This document shows, in pieces, positions 8,693 through 21,016 of a stretch of DNA of 64,000 bases. The stretch lies in NCBI RefSeq assembly GCF_003052165.1, contig NZ_CP024869.1:558001-622000 (forward strand), read 5' to 3'. Within the stretch, counting starts at the first letter, position 1, and the number at the start of each line of letters is the position of its first letter. Source of the DNA: Dietzia sp. JS16-p6b (lineage in GTDB: Bacteria > Actinomycetota > Actinomycetes > Mycobacteriales > Mycobacteriaceae). The translations under genes were made by a program, and so were the position numbers. The notes under the pieces were generated by a model. That model saw nothing but the letters and a program-made list of their open reading frames with translations, searched no databases and was not told the origin of the DNA.

Positions 8693-8724
8693 GAGGCCCC
8701 CGACGCACGCGCGTCGGGGGCCTC
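8693..8724 (+). terminator. cspA hairpin terminator
   Basis: Perfect 14-bp inverted repeat (8693-8706 and 8711-8724) with a 4-nt loop, 23 bases after the cspA stop. There is no T-run, as is common in actinobacteria. Confidence 0.75.
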
Positions 8725-8759
8725 GCCGCGTGTCGGGGGCCGGCCGTAGGCTCGGGCCC

Positions 8760-9347
8760 GTGACGCAGTTGTCGTTCTTCGCCGCCGACGAGCACGTCCC
8801 CGAGCCGAACGACCTCGAGGGCGCGCTCGCCGCCCGTGGCCAGTCCACGCTCGCGGGGGCCCTCGCCCAGGTCTCCGTGGCCCTCGACGCCGCGTGGCGT
8901 GCGGACGCCCTCGTCGCCCTACTCACGGAGGCCGGACTCGACCCCGTCCGCTCGGCGGCGGGCCCGGACGGCCGGTGCACCGTGTCGACCGCGCGGACCG
9001 CGGTCCTCGTCCCGGTGGTGCGACGCTGGCGCCGGGGTGCCGTGGCCGCGGTGCCCGAGGGGTGGACCCCGTCGGCGGGGGCGCTCCGGGTCTGGTTCCT
9101 CACCGCCGGCCGCATCACCGCTGCCGGCGCGATCGACCTGGGACTCGACCCCGGGGTGGAGCAGCACGCCCCTCGGCGGGCCGCACTCGCGGAAGCGCTG
9201 GCCAGGGCCGGGATCCGCGCCACCTACGTCGGCCCCCGGGGCGACGGGCCCCTGCTGCGGCTCGGGACCGCCCGCGCCCGCGCCCGGCTGGCCCAGGCAC
9301 TCGGTGCCGCGCCCCCCGGGGTGCCGCCGGGGGCGTGGCCGGACTGA
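8760..9347 (+). CDS. Conserved actinobacterial protein, Rv3647c-like
   Basis: A 195-residue protein of unknown function beginning VTQLSFFAADEHVPE, rich in Ala/Arg, with no recognised catalytic motif or membrane segment. It occupies the position of Rv3647c between cspA and topA homologues, although here two further loci intervene before topA. The GTG at 8760 starts the conserved-looking region. The final codons lie inside the first copy of a 13-bp tandem repeat. Confidence 0.75.
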   Translation: MTQLSFFAADEHVPEPNDLEGALAARGQSTLAGALAQVSVALDAAWRADALVALLTEAGLDPVRSAAGPDGRCTVSTARTAVLVPVVRRWRRGAVAAVPEGWTPSAGALRVWFLTAGRITAAGAIDLGLDPGVEQHAPRRAALAEALARAGIRATYVGPRGDGPLLRLGTARARARLAQALGAAPPGVPPGAWPD

Positions 9348-9386
9348 GTGGCCGGGCTGAGTGGCCGGGCTGAGTGGCCGGGCTGA
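9335..9386 (+). repeat. 13-bp tandem repeat spanning a stop codon
   Basis: Four copies of GTGGCCGGRCTGA at 9335, 9348, 9361 and 9374. The TGA of the upstream gene is the end of copy 1, so each extra copy adds another in-frame-type TGA. Copies 2-4 are identical; copy 1 differs by one base. Confidence 0.9.
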
Positions 9387-9462
9387 GCAGACGGCACCGG
9401 AGCCGGGCGCCGGCGGGACCCGGTGTTGCGCCCGGCAACCCGGTGGTGAAGTGTTCGATGCC

Positions 9463-10248
9463 ATGTGCATGCTCGTCATCGCCCACCGGGTCCACCCCCG
9501 GTATCCGCTGGTGCTGGTGGCCAACCGGGACGAGGTCCACGACCGCCCCACCGAACCCCTGCACGAATGGACCCCCGACAGGGAAGGGGTCGGCGGCATC
9601 GTCGCGGGTCGCGACGTCACGGCCGGCGGGACGTGGCTCTCGCTGGCCGCCGGTGCGCGGCTGGCAGCGGTCACCAACGTCCGGGAGGGCGGCTCGGCGG
9701 CCCCGGCCACCGCCTCCCGGGGGGAGTTGCCGGTCCGGGCGCTCACCGGTTCGGTCCCCGCGACCGGGTTCGCCCGGCACATCGTCAACGATCTGGGCCG
9801 GTACGGTCCGGTCAACCTCCTGGCCGGCGACCTCGACGAGTTGTGGTGGGCGTCCAACCGCTCCGGCCGGGGGCCGCTGCGGCTGGACACGGGGGTCCAC
9901 GGACTGTCCAACGCGGCGCTGGACACCCCGTGGCCGAAGGTCGTCGGCGCGGTGAGCGACGTCACGGCGCTGATGGGGTCCGGGACGATCTCGGGTCAGG
10001 ACTGGTCGGGCCCCCTGCTCGACCTGCTCGCCGATCACCGCAAGGCACCGCTCCGGCACCTGCCGCGCACGGGGGTCCCGCTCTGGCATGAGTGGCGCCT
10101 GTCGTCGCGGTTCGTCCGGATCGGCCGGTGGTACGGGACCCGGTCGACGACGGCGGTGCGGATCGACGAGCACGGCACGGCTGATGTGGTCGAGCGCACC
10201 TGGGACTCCCGGGGACGCGCCGCGGGGACGGTCACCACGAGGATCTGA
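9463..10248 (+). CDS. NRDE (TANGO2) family protein
   Basis: A 261-residue protein with the family signature VANRDE (NRDE at 21-24) and TNVREGG. Cys2 follows the initiator Met (MCMLVIAHR); after Met removal it would be an N-terminal nucleophile as in Ntn hydrolases, to which the family is structurally related. The later GLSNAALDTPWPKV is also typical. The start at 9463 is set by this conserved N-terminus; the frame is open upstream through the tandem repeat. Bacterial function is unknown; TANGO2 homologues have been linked to haem handling. Confidence 0.88.
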   Translation: MCMLVIAHRVHPRYPLVLVANRDEVHDRPTEPLHEWTPDREGVGGIVAGRDVTAGGTWLSLAAGARLAAVTNVREGGSAAPATASRGELPVRALTGSVPATGFARHIVNDLGRYGPVNLLAGDLDELWWASNRSGRGPLRLDTGVHGLSNAALDTPWPKVVGAVSDVTALMGSGTISGQDWSGPLLDLLADHRKAPLRHLPRTGVPLWHEWRLSSRFVRIGRWYGTRSTTAVRIDEHGTADVVERTWDSRGRAAGTVTTRI

Positions 10249-10325
10249 GTGGAGCGCAGATCCGTGCGGTGGCCGCCCCCCGGGAGACGATCGCGTCGGT
10301 GCGTGATCCGTGGCCCGTGGCCCTT

Positions 10326-11396
10326 CTAGCCCACGGTCCAGGTGTTGCTGCCGTCGAGCAGGGCCTGGAGGTCCGACGGTGCGGTCTCCTTGGCGGCGGC
10401 GACCTGGGCGCGGGCCTGGTCGTCGTAGGTCTCGCGCTGGACCTGCCGGATGATCCCGGTGACGGTGTACTCGAGATCCTGGCTGGACAGGTTCGCCAGC
10501 GCGTGCGCGTAGGAGGGGTCCTCGGCGTGGGCGTCGTGGACGATGATGTCGGCCTCGTCGACCTCGGCGGTCGCGGCGACCTTCAGCGAGAACCCGGAGC
10601 GGACCACGCAGTGCTGGCCCTCGTCGCCGAAGATGATCTTCTCGCCGTGGCGGACCCCGATGAGGTGGTTTCCGGCGTCCTCCTTGCGCAACAGGTCGAA
10701 CGACCCGTCGTTGAAGATCGGGCAGTCCTGCAGGATCTCCACGAAACTGGTGCCGCGGTGACGGGCGGCGGCGTCGAGGACCTCGGTCAGCCCCTTGCGG
10801 TCCGAGTCCAGGGCGCGGGCCACGAAGCTCGCCTGGGCGCCGAGCACCAGAGACAGCGGGTTGAACGGGTGGTCCAACGAGCCCATGGGGCTCGACTTGG
10901 TGACCTTGCCCGACTCCGAGGTGGGCGAGTACTGGCCCTTGGTCAGCCCGTAGATCCGGTTGTTGAACATCAGGATGTTGAGGTTGACGTTCCGGCGCAG
11001 GGTGTGGATCAGGTGGTTGCCGCCGATCGACATGGCGTCGCCGTCACCGGTGACCACCCACACCGACTGGTCGGGACGGGCGGTGGCCAGGCCGGTCGCG
11101 ATCGCCGGGGCGCGCCCGTGGATCGAGTGCATGCCGTAGGTCTCGAGGTAGTACGGGAAGCGGCTCGAGCAGCCGATCCCGGAGATGAACGTGATGTTCT
11201 CCCGCTTGAGACCGAGCTTGGGCAGCAGGGCACGGATGGTGGCCAGGATGACGTAGTCGCCACACCCGGGGCACCACCGCACCTCCTGGTCCGAGGTGTA
11301 GTCCTTGGGCTTCTGCGGTGCGTCGCTCTTGGGGACGGAGGCCAACGCGTCCAGGGGCAGCGGGCTGCCGACGAGTCCGGTTTCGGTGGTGGTCAT
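10326..11396 (-). CDS. korB: 2-oxoacid:ferredoxin oxidoreductase, beta subunit
   Basis: A 356-residue thiamine-diphosphate-binding subunit. VRWCPGCGDY, SGIGCSSRFPYYL and the ThDP motif GDGDAMSIGGNH...NILMFNN are diagnostic of KorB-type 2-oxoglutarate:ferredoxin oxidoreductases. With KorA it oxidises 2-oxoglutarate to succinyl-CoA with ferredoxin as acceptor, an oxygen-tolerant alternative to the 2-oxoglutarate dehydrogenase complex in mycobacteria. It lies 24 bases after korA in the same operon. Confidence 0.95.
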   Translation of the reverse strand: MTTTETGLVGSPLPLDALASVPKSDAPQKPKDYTSDQEVRWCPGCGDYVILATIRALLPKLGLKRENITFISGIGCSSRFPYYLETYGMHSIHGRAPAIATGLATARPDQSVWVVTGDGDAMSIGGNHLIHTLRRNVNLNILMFNNRIYGLTKGQYSPTSESGKVTKSSPMGSLDHPFNPLSLVLGAQASFVARALDSDRKGLTEVLDAAARHRGTSFVEILQDCPIFNDGSFDLLRKEDAGNHLIGVRHGEKIIFGDEGQHCVVRSGFSLKVAATAEVDEADIIVHDAHAEDPSYAHALANLSSQDLEYTVTGIIRQVQRETYDDQARAQVAAAKETAPSDLQALLDGSNTWTVG

Positions 11397-11420
11397 GGAA
11401 ATCCTCTCCTCGCTCGCGGG

Positions 11421-13420
11421 TCAGCGGGTTCGGTTGGCGGTGGTGGTGCCGGTGGCGGTGTGGCCGATCCGCCGGTGACGCGCGGCGGGCTCGCCGGTCG
11501 TGGTGATGACCCCGTCGAGTGCCAGCCGGTACTTGTCGTGCTCGGTGTGGGTGAGCCGACCGGCGAACTCCGCCTCGATGGCGGTCTGAAGTTCCTCGGC
11601 CGAGAACGCCATGCCGTGCACCTTGGTGATGGGCTGGATCTGCGCCGGGAAGCGGGCCTTGAGCAACATCGCGAGCTGGCCCAGGTTCATCTCCGGGACG
11701 AGCACCCGGTGGTACCTGGCCAGCACCTCGCCGATGTTGTCGGGCAGCGGGTTGAGATGTCGGACGTGCGCACGGGCCACGCGGTGCCCGTTGGCGCGGG
11801 CGCGACGGACCGCCTCACCGATGGGGCCGTAGGACGATCCCCAGCCCACCACTAGGACCTCGGCATCGCCGGACGGGTCGTCGACCTCGAGGTCGGGTAC
11901 GTCGATGAGCGCGATCCGCAGGGCCCGGGTGCGGGTCATGAGGTCGTGGTTCTCCGCCGTGTAAGAGATGTTGCCGGTGCCGTTGGCCTTCTCCAGGCCG
12001 CCGATGCGGTGCTCGAGACCCGCCTCACCCGGTATCGCCCAGTCGCGAGCCAACGTCTCCGGGTCGCGGGCGTACGGCAGGTAGTCCCCGGCGGCCTCGG
12101 TGTCACCGTCCGCGCCGGTCGCGGGCGCGGTGGCGAGGTTCTTCTCGATGGCCGGCAGGTCGGCCACGTCGGGCAGGAGCCACGGTTCGGAGCCGTTGGC
12201 GATCGCGCCGTCGGACAGCACGATGACGGGGGTGCGGTAGGTGACCGCGATCCGCGCCGCCTCCCGGGCGATCTCGAAGCAGTCCGAGGGCGACTGCGGG
12301 GCGATCACCGCGACGGGCGATTCCCCGTTGCGCCCGAACAGCGCCTGCAGAAGGTCCGACTGCTCGGTCTTGGTGGGCAGCCCGGTCGAGGGGCCGCCGC
12401 GCTGGACGTCGATGATCACCAGCGGCAGCTCAGTCATCACGGCCAGGCCGATGGCCTCCGACTTGAGCGCCAGACCAGGGCCTGAGGTCGAGGTGACCCC
12501 CAGCGCCCCGCCGTAGGACGCGCCGAGGGCGGCACCGATTCCGGCGATCTCGTCCTCCGCCTGGAAGGTGGTCACGTCGAACTGCTTGAGCTTGCTCAAC
12601 TCGTGCAGGATGTCCGAGGCGGGCGTGATGGGGTAGGTGCCCAGGAAGACCGGCATGTCCGCCGACCTGCCCGCGGTGACCAGGCCGTAGGCCATCGCCG
12701 TGTTGCCGGTGATCTGGCGGTAGCGACCCTTGGGCAGCTGGGCCGGCTGGATCTCGTACTCGGAGGCGAACGCCTCGGTGGTCTCGCCGTAGTTCCAGCC
12801 CGCCCGCAACGCCAGCAGGTTGGCCTGCAGGATCGTCGGCTTCTTCTTGAACTTGTCGCCCAGGAAGGTCTCGATCGAGTCGACCGTGCGGCCGTACATC
12901 CAGGTGAGGAGCCCGAGCGCGAACATGTTCTTGCAGCGCTCGGCGTCCTTCTTGCCCACGTCCACGGACTCGACCGCACCGATGGTCAGCGTGCCCATGG
13001 CCACCTCGTGCACCTGGAACGCCTCGAAGGCGGGGGAACCGAGCGGGTTGGACTCGTAGCCGACCTTGGTGAGGTTGCGCTTGGTGAACTCGTCGGAGTT
13101 GACGATGAGGATGCCACCGGAGGGCAGGTCGTCGATGTTCGCCTTGAGTGCGGCCGGGTTCATCGCCACGAGCACGTCGGGGCGGTCCCCGGCGGTGAGG
13201 ATGTCGTAGTCCGCGATCTGGATCTGGAAGCTCGACACCCCGTGGATCGTGCCCTGGGGGCCCGGATCTCGGCCGGGTAGTTGGGCTGGGTCGCCAGGTC
13301 GTTGCCGAAGGCCGCCGCCTCCGAGGTGAACTGGTCACCGGCGAGCTGCATGCCGTCTCCGGAGTCGCCCGCGATGCGGATGACCACCTTGTCCAGCTTG
13401 GTCTTGGACGCATTGCCCAC
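11421..13420 (-). CDS. korA: 2-oxoacid:ferredoxin oxidoreductase, alpha subunit, apparent frameshift
   Basis: A gamma-alpha fused subunit. The N-terminal frame begins at the GTG at 13420 (GGAGG nine bases upstream) and reads through [17 protein letters not shown] to NYPAEIRAP at about residue 55. The conserved protein continues only in another frame as [19 protein letters not shown]. The break is at a run of five G on the + strand (13256-13260); one added base restores a normal 666-residue protein including [22 protein letters not shown] and [10 protein letters not shown]. Either the base is missing from the assembly or the gene is a pseudogene. The intact korB and clean remaining frame favour assembly error. 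Confidence 0.88.
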
Positions 13421-13974
13421 CGCTGCTGACCTCCGTTGTGTCTGAGATGATCGGGGCTGGTCGTGACTCCCGTACGGCCACCGACGGTACGCCGGTTCGG
13501 GCGCGACTCGTCACCCCGACGGAATTGGAAAACAGTAACACGTTCCAGTTCGGCGTGGTTCCCGCTTGTGCCCACCATAGACCGGTCTGTCTATCGGTGC
13601 CAATCCGCCGTCGTGTCGAACGCCCCTCTGCTGCTCGTGAGGGGTGTCCGTGATCGGGGACGACGACGAACCGACCCGATGCGACGCGTGACAGATATAT
13701 AGGGATGCGGCTGTGCACCTTCCCGGGTCGGCCCGCCGGTCCCCGCGCCGCTTTCCGCGGCGACGTCCGGGGCACCTCCGCATGGGGGAGGAGTCGATCG
13801 GCGCGGGTGCCCGTCCGCCGCCCGGGGCCGGGCCGGCGCCGAACGCGACTCTTCCGAAGCGCCCCTGGCCTGGTATGAATTCTCATAGACAGGCCCCGGC
13901 ACGCGTACCGTATCCGGGACCGGAGGTCGGTGGCGCACGTCGCCGACGTATCAGCGCAGGTTGGGAGCGGTTCA
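13421..13974. other. Intergenic region between korA and topA
   Basis: This 554-bp stretch separates divergent genes and has no convincing coding sequence. It holds the korA promoter with an overlapping palindrome (13574-13603), a TATATA at 13696-13701, and a weak topA promoter candidate (TTCCGA at 13852-13857, TATGAA at 13874-13879). Base composition is locally less GC-rich around 13520-13700, consistent with regulatory DNA. Confidence 0.6.
13574..13603 (-). promoter_or_regulatory. korA promoter with overlapping palindrome
   Basis: On the minus strand TTGGCA (13603-13598) and TATGGT (13579-13574) are 18 nt apart. Between and over them lies ATAGAC-N6-GTCTAT (13577-13594), with AGACCGGTCT (13579-13588) at its left part, a TetR-type operator geometry. 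A repressor binding here would block the -10 element. No TetR gene is adjacent. Confidence 0.5.
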
Positions 13975-16986
<3,012 letters not shown>

Positions 16987-16998
16987 CCCCCGCGGGCA

Positions 16999-17032
16999 CC
17001 CCGCCCATACCCGGCGCCGGGGCTCGGCGGGG
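16999..17032. terminator. Hairpin between convergent topA and cyclase genes
   Basis: CCCCGCC (16999-17005) pairs with GGCGGGG (17026-17032), and a self-complementary CCCGGCGCCGGG (17010-17021) sits in the loop. It lies between two convergent stops and could serve both strands. There is no T-run. Confidence 0.4.
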
Positions 17033-17037
17033 GGCGC

Positions 17038-18621
17038 TCAGGCGCCGGCGGCCTCGACTCCCTCGACGGAGGGGCGCAGCGCGACGTTGCCCGACTGCCA
17101 CCGGTCCGCGAGGGTCGGCCGCAGTGGTCTGGCCAGCTGTGTCATGATTCCGCGGCCCCGCAGCTCGACGCTTCGGCCCAACACCCACCTCGCGGCTTCG
17201 GGCGCGTCCGCGTTGCGGATCGCCGCCGCCGACGCCAGCACGTGCCCCTGCTCCGACTTGGCCAGGGTGGTCAACCGTGCGGCCTCGTTGACCGGGTCGC
17301 CGATCACGGTGTACTCGAAGCGCTTGGCGTGCCCGATGTGGCCGGCGATCACGGTGCCGTAGGAGACCCCGATGCCCGCCGACAGCGGGGAGAGACCCGC
17401 GAGCTGGCTCTGTAGGGCGCGGGCGGCCCGCAGCGCCCGCCCCGCCTCGTTCTCGACCTCCAGAGGCGCGCCGAAGACGGCGAGGAGTGCATCACCCTGG
17501 AACTTGTTGATGTAGCCGCCGTTGGAGTCGACGGCCTCCACCGCGATGCGGAAGAACTCGTTGAGCACGGCGACGACCTCGGCCGGCTCGTGTGCGGCGG
17601 CGAACTCCGTCGAACCGGTGAGGTCGACGAAGAGCACCGCGACCTGCTTCTCCTGGCCCCCGAGCTCCGTCCCGCGTTCGAGTGCGTGGCGGGCGACCTC
17701 CTCGCCGACGTAGCGACCGAAGAGGTCCTGGATCGCCTCGCGCTCCTGGAGTCCGGTCACCATCTCGTTGAAGCCCTGGCCCAGTCGGCCGATCTCGGAA
17801 CTGTCGTAGATCGTGACGCGGGCCTCCAGATCGCCCTTCTTGACCCGCCCGACGCCCGCCTGCATCTCGCGGACGGGATCCGCGATGGAGTCCGAGACCA
17901 GGCCCATGCCTATCGCGCCCGCGATCACGGCGACGCTGGCCATCACCGCGAGGGCTACGAGGATGTGTCCCGGGTCGTCGCCGAACAACCCGACCCACTG
18001 CCCGGTGAGGATCAGCAGGATCCCGGCGACGGGGATGACGGTGGTGAGAGCCCAGCCCAGGAAGATGCGACGACGGACCCCCGGGACGTGCCTGTTGGCG
18101 GGGACGCCCCGAGCGAGGGCGCGGACGGTGATCGGCCGCATGATCCGCTCGGCCTGGAGGTAGGAGATGAGGCAGGTGGTGGTCCCGCCGAGGATGCTCG
18201 TCACGCCCACGACCAGGGCGAGTCGGGGGGAGTGGCCCACGTTGGCGACGACGAAGACGACCGTGCCGAGCAGCCACATGGTGCCGGAGATGAGCGCCTG
18301 GTGGAACGGGAGCTTCAGGGCCCGGTTGCGGATCGCCCCGCCGAACTCCTCACCCGAGCGGTCGACCCGGAGGACCGGGAGCAGGAGCAACGTCGAGGCG
18401 ATGACTCCGCCGATGAAGGCGAGCACCAGGTAACCGATGAACAGGTACTGGTTGAGGAACCGGAACTGCTCCAGGTCGAGGAAGCGGTCCATCGGCAGGA
18501 CGAAGCGCAGGAACGCGAAGACGAACACCGCGCCGATGATGTTGGCCTGCACCATCGTGAGGGCGTAGACGGGCCAGGGGGTGGCCCACAGCCACCGGAA
18601 CAGCCTGACCCATCGCTCCAT
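17038..18621 (-). CDS. Membrane adenylate/guanylate cyclase with HAMP domain
   Basis: A 527-residue class III cyclase of the Rv3645 type. The N-terminal half has about six hydrophobic segments. A HAMP linker follows (DSIADPVREMQAG to EIGRLGQGFNEM), then a C-terminal catalytic domain. Metal-binding Asp residues are in VLFVDLTGST and NKFQGDALLAVFGAP; FEYTVIGDPVNEAARL holds the transition-state Arg region. It makes cyclic nucleotide from ATP (or GTP) at the membrane. The start at 18621 (MERWVRL) is the best Met; the frame is open to 18651. It is divergent from the delta' gene, as in M. tuberculosis. Confidence 0.92.
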   Translation of the reverse strand: MERWVRLFRWLWATPWPVYALTMVQANIIGAVFVFAFLRFVLPMDRFLDLEQFRFLNQYLFIGYLVLAFIGGVIASTLLLLPVLRVDRSGEEFGGAIRNRALKLPFHQALISGTMWLLGTVVFVVANVGHSPRLALVVGVTSILGGTTTCLISYLQAERIMRPITVRALARGVPANRHVPGVRRRIFLGWALTTVIPVAGILLILTGQWVGLFGDDPGHILVALAVMASVAVIAGAIGMGLVSDSIADPVREMQAGVGRVKKGDLEARVTIYDSSEIGRLGQGFNEMVTGLQEREAIQDLFGRYVGEEVARHALERGTELGGQEKQVAVLFVDLTGSTEFAAAHEPAEVVAVLNEFFRIAVEAVDSNGGYINKFQGDALLAVFGAPLEVENEAGRALRAARALQSQLAGLSPLSAGIGVSYGTVIAGHIGHAKRFEYTVIGDPVNEAARLTTLAKSEQGHVLASAAAIRNADAPEAARWVLGRSVELRGRGIMTQLARPLRPTLADRWQSGNVALRPSVEGVEAAGA

Positions 18622-18692
18622 TGGGCCAAGGGTAGTCCCAGCCCCCGTCACGGGCCCGGAGGTGTGACGGACTGCGGCGATATGGTGGGGCC

Positions 18693-19904
18693 ATGCCAGG
18701 GGTGTTCGATCGGTTGGCCGGTCAGGCCGACGTCGTGGGGGAGTTGACCGCTGCGGCGTCGGCCGCGCGTGCGCGGGTCCCCGGCCAGGGGTGGGATGAG
18801 GCGGACGCGCGAATGGTCCACGCGTGGCTGTTCACCGGCCCGCCGGGCAGTGGACGGAGCGTCGCCGCCACGTGTTTCGCCGCCGCGTTGCAGTGCGAGC
18901 ACCCGGAGGTCGTGGGCTGTGGGGAGTGCCGGTCCTGTCACACCGTCCTGGCGGGGACCCACGCGGATGTCCACCTCCTGGCGCCGCAGGGGGTCAACAT
19001 CCTCCTCAAGGACGTCAAGGAGACCATCCACCGCGCCGCCAGCCGGCCCAGCACCGGGCGCTGGCAGATCGTCGTGGTGGAGGAGGCGGACCGGCTCACC
19101 GAGCAGTCCGGTAACGCCCTGCTCAAGGTGGTGGAGGAGCCGCCGAGCCGCACGGTCTTCCTGTTGTGCTCGCCCACGACGGATCCGATGGACATCATGG
19201 TCACACTGCGGTCCCGCTCGAGGAACGTCGCCCTGCGTCAACCCGACGCGGCCGCCGTCGAGGCCGCGCTCCTCGCCGATGGGGGGATCGATCCGGAACG
19301 GGCGAGGTGGGCGGCGGCCGTCTCCTCCGGTCACATCGGCCGCGCGAGGTGGTTGGCCACCGACGAGGCCACGCGTGAACGCCGCGACGTGGTGTTGGAA
19401 CTGCCCATGGTCATGCACAACCCCGGCCGGGCCTTTCCGCTGGCGGACCGGTTGGTCAGCGCGGCCGAGCAGGAGGCGCTGGCCCGGAACACCCCGAACG
19501 ACGAGCGTGAAGTGGAGGAACTGCGCACCGCGATGGGTGTGGGCGGGACCGGGAAGGGCGCCGTCGCGGCGGGGCGGGGCGCCGCGGGGGCCGTCAAGGA
19601 GTTGGAGAAGGCGCAGAAGTCGCGGCGGACACGCTCCACCCGCGACTCTCTCGACCTCGCCTTGGTCGACCTCGCGGGCTTCTACCGGGACGCGCTCATG
19701 GCCGGACTCGGCGTCGCGGACGTCGCCCCGGTGCACCCGGACAAGGCCGAGGAGTCGGCGCGCCTCGGGGGTCACTATCCGCCGGCGTCCGTGCTGGGGG
19801 CCATCGAGGCCATCCAGGAGTGTCGCGCGGCCATCGAGGTCAACGTCAAGCCGAAGTTCGCGGTCTCGGCGATGGTGGGGGCCATCCGGGAGGCGTTGGG
19901 CTGA
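18693..19904 (+). CDS. DNA polymerase III delta' subunit
   Basis: A 403-residue clamp-loader AAA+ subunit. The P-loop is GPPGSGRSVAA with Arg in place of the usual Lys, as seen in actinobacterial delta' proteins. A zinc finger follows in the pattern C-x8-C-x2-C-x2-C around residues 69-84, then VVEEADRLTEQSGNALLKVVEEPP with the SRC-like region TLRSRSR. It works with the DnaX and delta subunits to load the beta clamp. About 70 bp separate it from the divergent cyclase gene, leaving room for two promoters. Confidence 0.92.
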   Translation: MPGVFDRLAGQADVVGELTAAASAARARVPGQGWDEADARMVHAWLFTGPPGSGRSVAATCFAAALQCEHPEVVGCGECRSCHTVLAGTHADVHLLAPQGVNILLKDVKETIHRAASRPSTGRWQIVVVEEADRLTEQSGNALLKVVEEPPSRTVFLLCSPTTDPMDIMVTLRSRSRNVALRQPDAAAVEAALLADGGIDPERARWAAAVSSGHIGRARWLATDEATRERRDVVLELPMVMHNPGRAFPLADRLVSAAEQEALARNTPNDEREVEELRTAMGVGGTGKGAVAAGRGAAGAVKELEKAQKSRRTRSTRDSLDLALVDLAGFYRDALMAGLGVADVAPVHPDKAEESARLGGHYPPASVLGAIEAIQECRAAIEVNVKPKFAVSAMVGAIREALG

Positions 19905-20014
19905 GGCGGCAGGGGGAGACGCGCGGCTGCGGACGGGGCGGCCACCACGGGGGGCCAGGCGTTTTCCGACCGCGCGGGCCGGTCATATATAGTTGCCTCG
20001 CCCCACAAGGGCTC

Positions 20015-20090
20015 GCCGCGTTAGCTCAGTCGGTAGAGCATTTCACTCGTAATGAAAAGGTCGTCGGTTCGATTCCGACACGCGGCTCCA
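20015..20090 (+). tRNA. tRNA-Thr (anticodon CGU)
   Basis: The acceptor stem GCCGCGT (20015-20021) pairs with ACGCGGC (20080-20086). The D-loop TTAGCTCAGTCGGTAGAGCA, anticodon stem TTTCA/TGAAA with loop CTCGTAA (anticodon CGT at 20048-20050), and T-arm GTCGGTTCGATTCCGAC are all canonical. Discriminator T and an encoded CCA end the gene. It reads ACG codons. A TATAGT at 19988-19993 is a likely -10 element. Confidence 0.97.
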
Positions 20091-20092
20091 TC

Positions 20093-20130
20093 AGAACCCC
20101 TGACCCCCGTCCCTTCCGGCCGGGGGTTCT
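20093..20130 (+). terminator. Terminator after tRNA-Thr
   Basis: AGAACCCC (20093-20100) pairs with GGGGTTCT (20123-20130), and an inner CCCCG/CGGGG pairing is possible. It starts three bases after the tRNA CCA end. Confidence 0.6.
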
Positions 20131-20162
20131 CACGTATCAGCCCCTCGATGAGAAGGATTCCC

Positions 20163-20966
20163 ATGACCTCTCAGCCACTGGTGGTCGAGCGAACCGACCA
20201 CATCGAGACGTGGACGCTCAACCTGCCGGAGACCCGCAACGCCATCTCCGATCCCGCGATCGTCGACGCGCTCTGCGCCCGGGTGGCGGAGGTCAATGCT
20301 GATCACGACGTGCGCGCCGTCGTGCTCACCGGCGCGGGCTCGGCGTTCTCCGCCGGCGGCAACGTCAAGGACATGGTGGACAGGGCCGGGATGTTCGGCG
20401 GCAGTCCCTATGAACTGCGCGACGGGTACCGCACGGGCATCCAGCGGATCCCGCGCGCGCTGTACCACTGCGAGGTGCCCGTGATCGCGGCGGTGAACGG
20501 GCCCGCCGTCGGGGCGGGGTGCGACCTGGCGGTGATGTGCGATCTGCGGGTGGCGTCCACCTCGGCGTGGTTCGCGGAGAGTTTCGTGCAGCTCGGGATC
20601 ATCCCGGGCGACGGCGGAGCCTGGCTGCTCACCAAGGCGATCGGTCCCGCGCGGGCCGCGGAGATGGCGCTCACCGGCGACCGGGTCACGGCAGAGCAGG
20701 CCGCCGCCTGGGGCCTGGTCAACGAGGTCGTGGAGCCCGAGGATCTGCTCCCGGCGGCCCGGGCACTGGCCGGCCGGGTGGCCAAGAACCCGCCGCACGC
20801 GGTCCGGATGGCCAAGCGACTGCTGCGCGAATCGCAGCACCAGTCGCTCGAGTCCCTCCTCGAGCTCTCGGCGGCGATGCAGGCGCTCGCACACCACACC
20901 GCCGACCACCGCGAGGCCCTCACCGCGTTCGGCGAGAAGCGTGCCGGGGAGTACGAGGGTCGCTGA
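20163..20966 (+). CDS. Enoyl-CoA hydratase/isomerase family protein
   Basis: A 267-residue crotonase. The first oxyanion-hole segment is GSAFSAGGNVKDM, the second is AAVNGPAVGAGCDLAVMCDLRVAS, and FVQLGIIPGDGGAWLL follows. The second catalytic Glu of true hydratases is replaced in the IIPGDGG segment, a variation seen in isomerase-like members, so the reaction is uncertain. The start at 20163 has AGAAGGA upstream. It sits directly upstream of two acyl-CoA dehydrogenase genes, suggesting an acyl-CoA degradation operon. Confidence 0.88.
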   Translation: MTSQPLVVERTDHIETWTLNLPETRNAISDPAIVDALCARVAEVNADHDVRAVVLTGAGSAFSAGGNVKDMVDRAGMFGGSPYELRDGYRTGIQRIPRALYHCEVPVIAAVNGPAVGAGCDLAVMCDLRVASTSAWFAESFVQLGIIPGDGGAWLLTKAIGPARAAEMALTGDRVTAEQAAAWGLVNEVVEPEDLLPAARALAGRVAKNPPHAVRMAKRLLRESQHQSLESLLELSAAMQALAHHTADHREALTAFGEKRAGEYEGR

Positions 20967-21016
20967 GCCGCTGGCCTACCATCACCACCACCGCACGCCC
21001 TCCCGAAGGAGCATCG

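Noticed and set aside
13250-13265. Programmed ribosomal frameshift in korA
   Set aside because: No slippery heptamer or downstream pseudoknot is evident, KorA is not known to use frameshifting, and two other genes show the same homopolymer loss.
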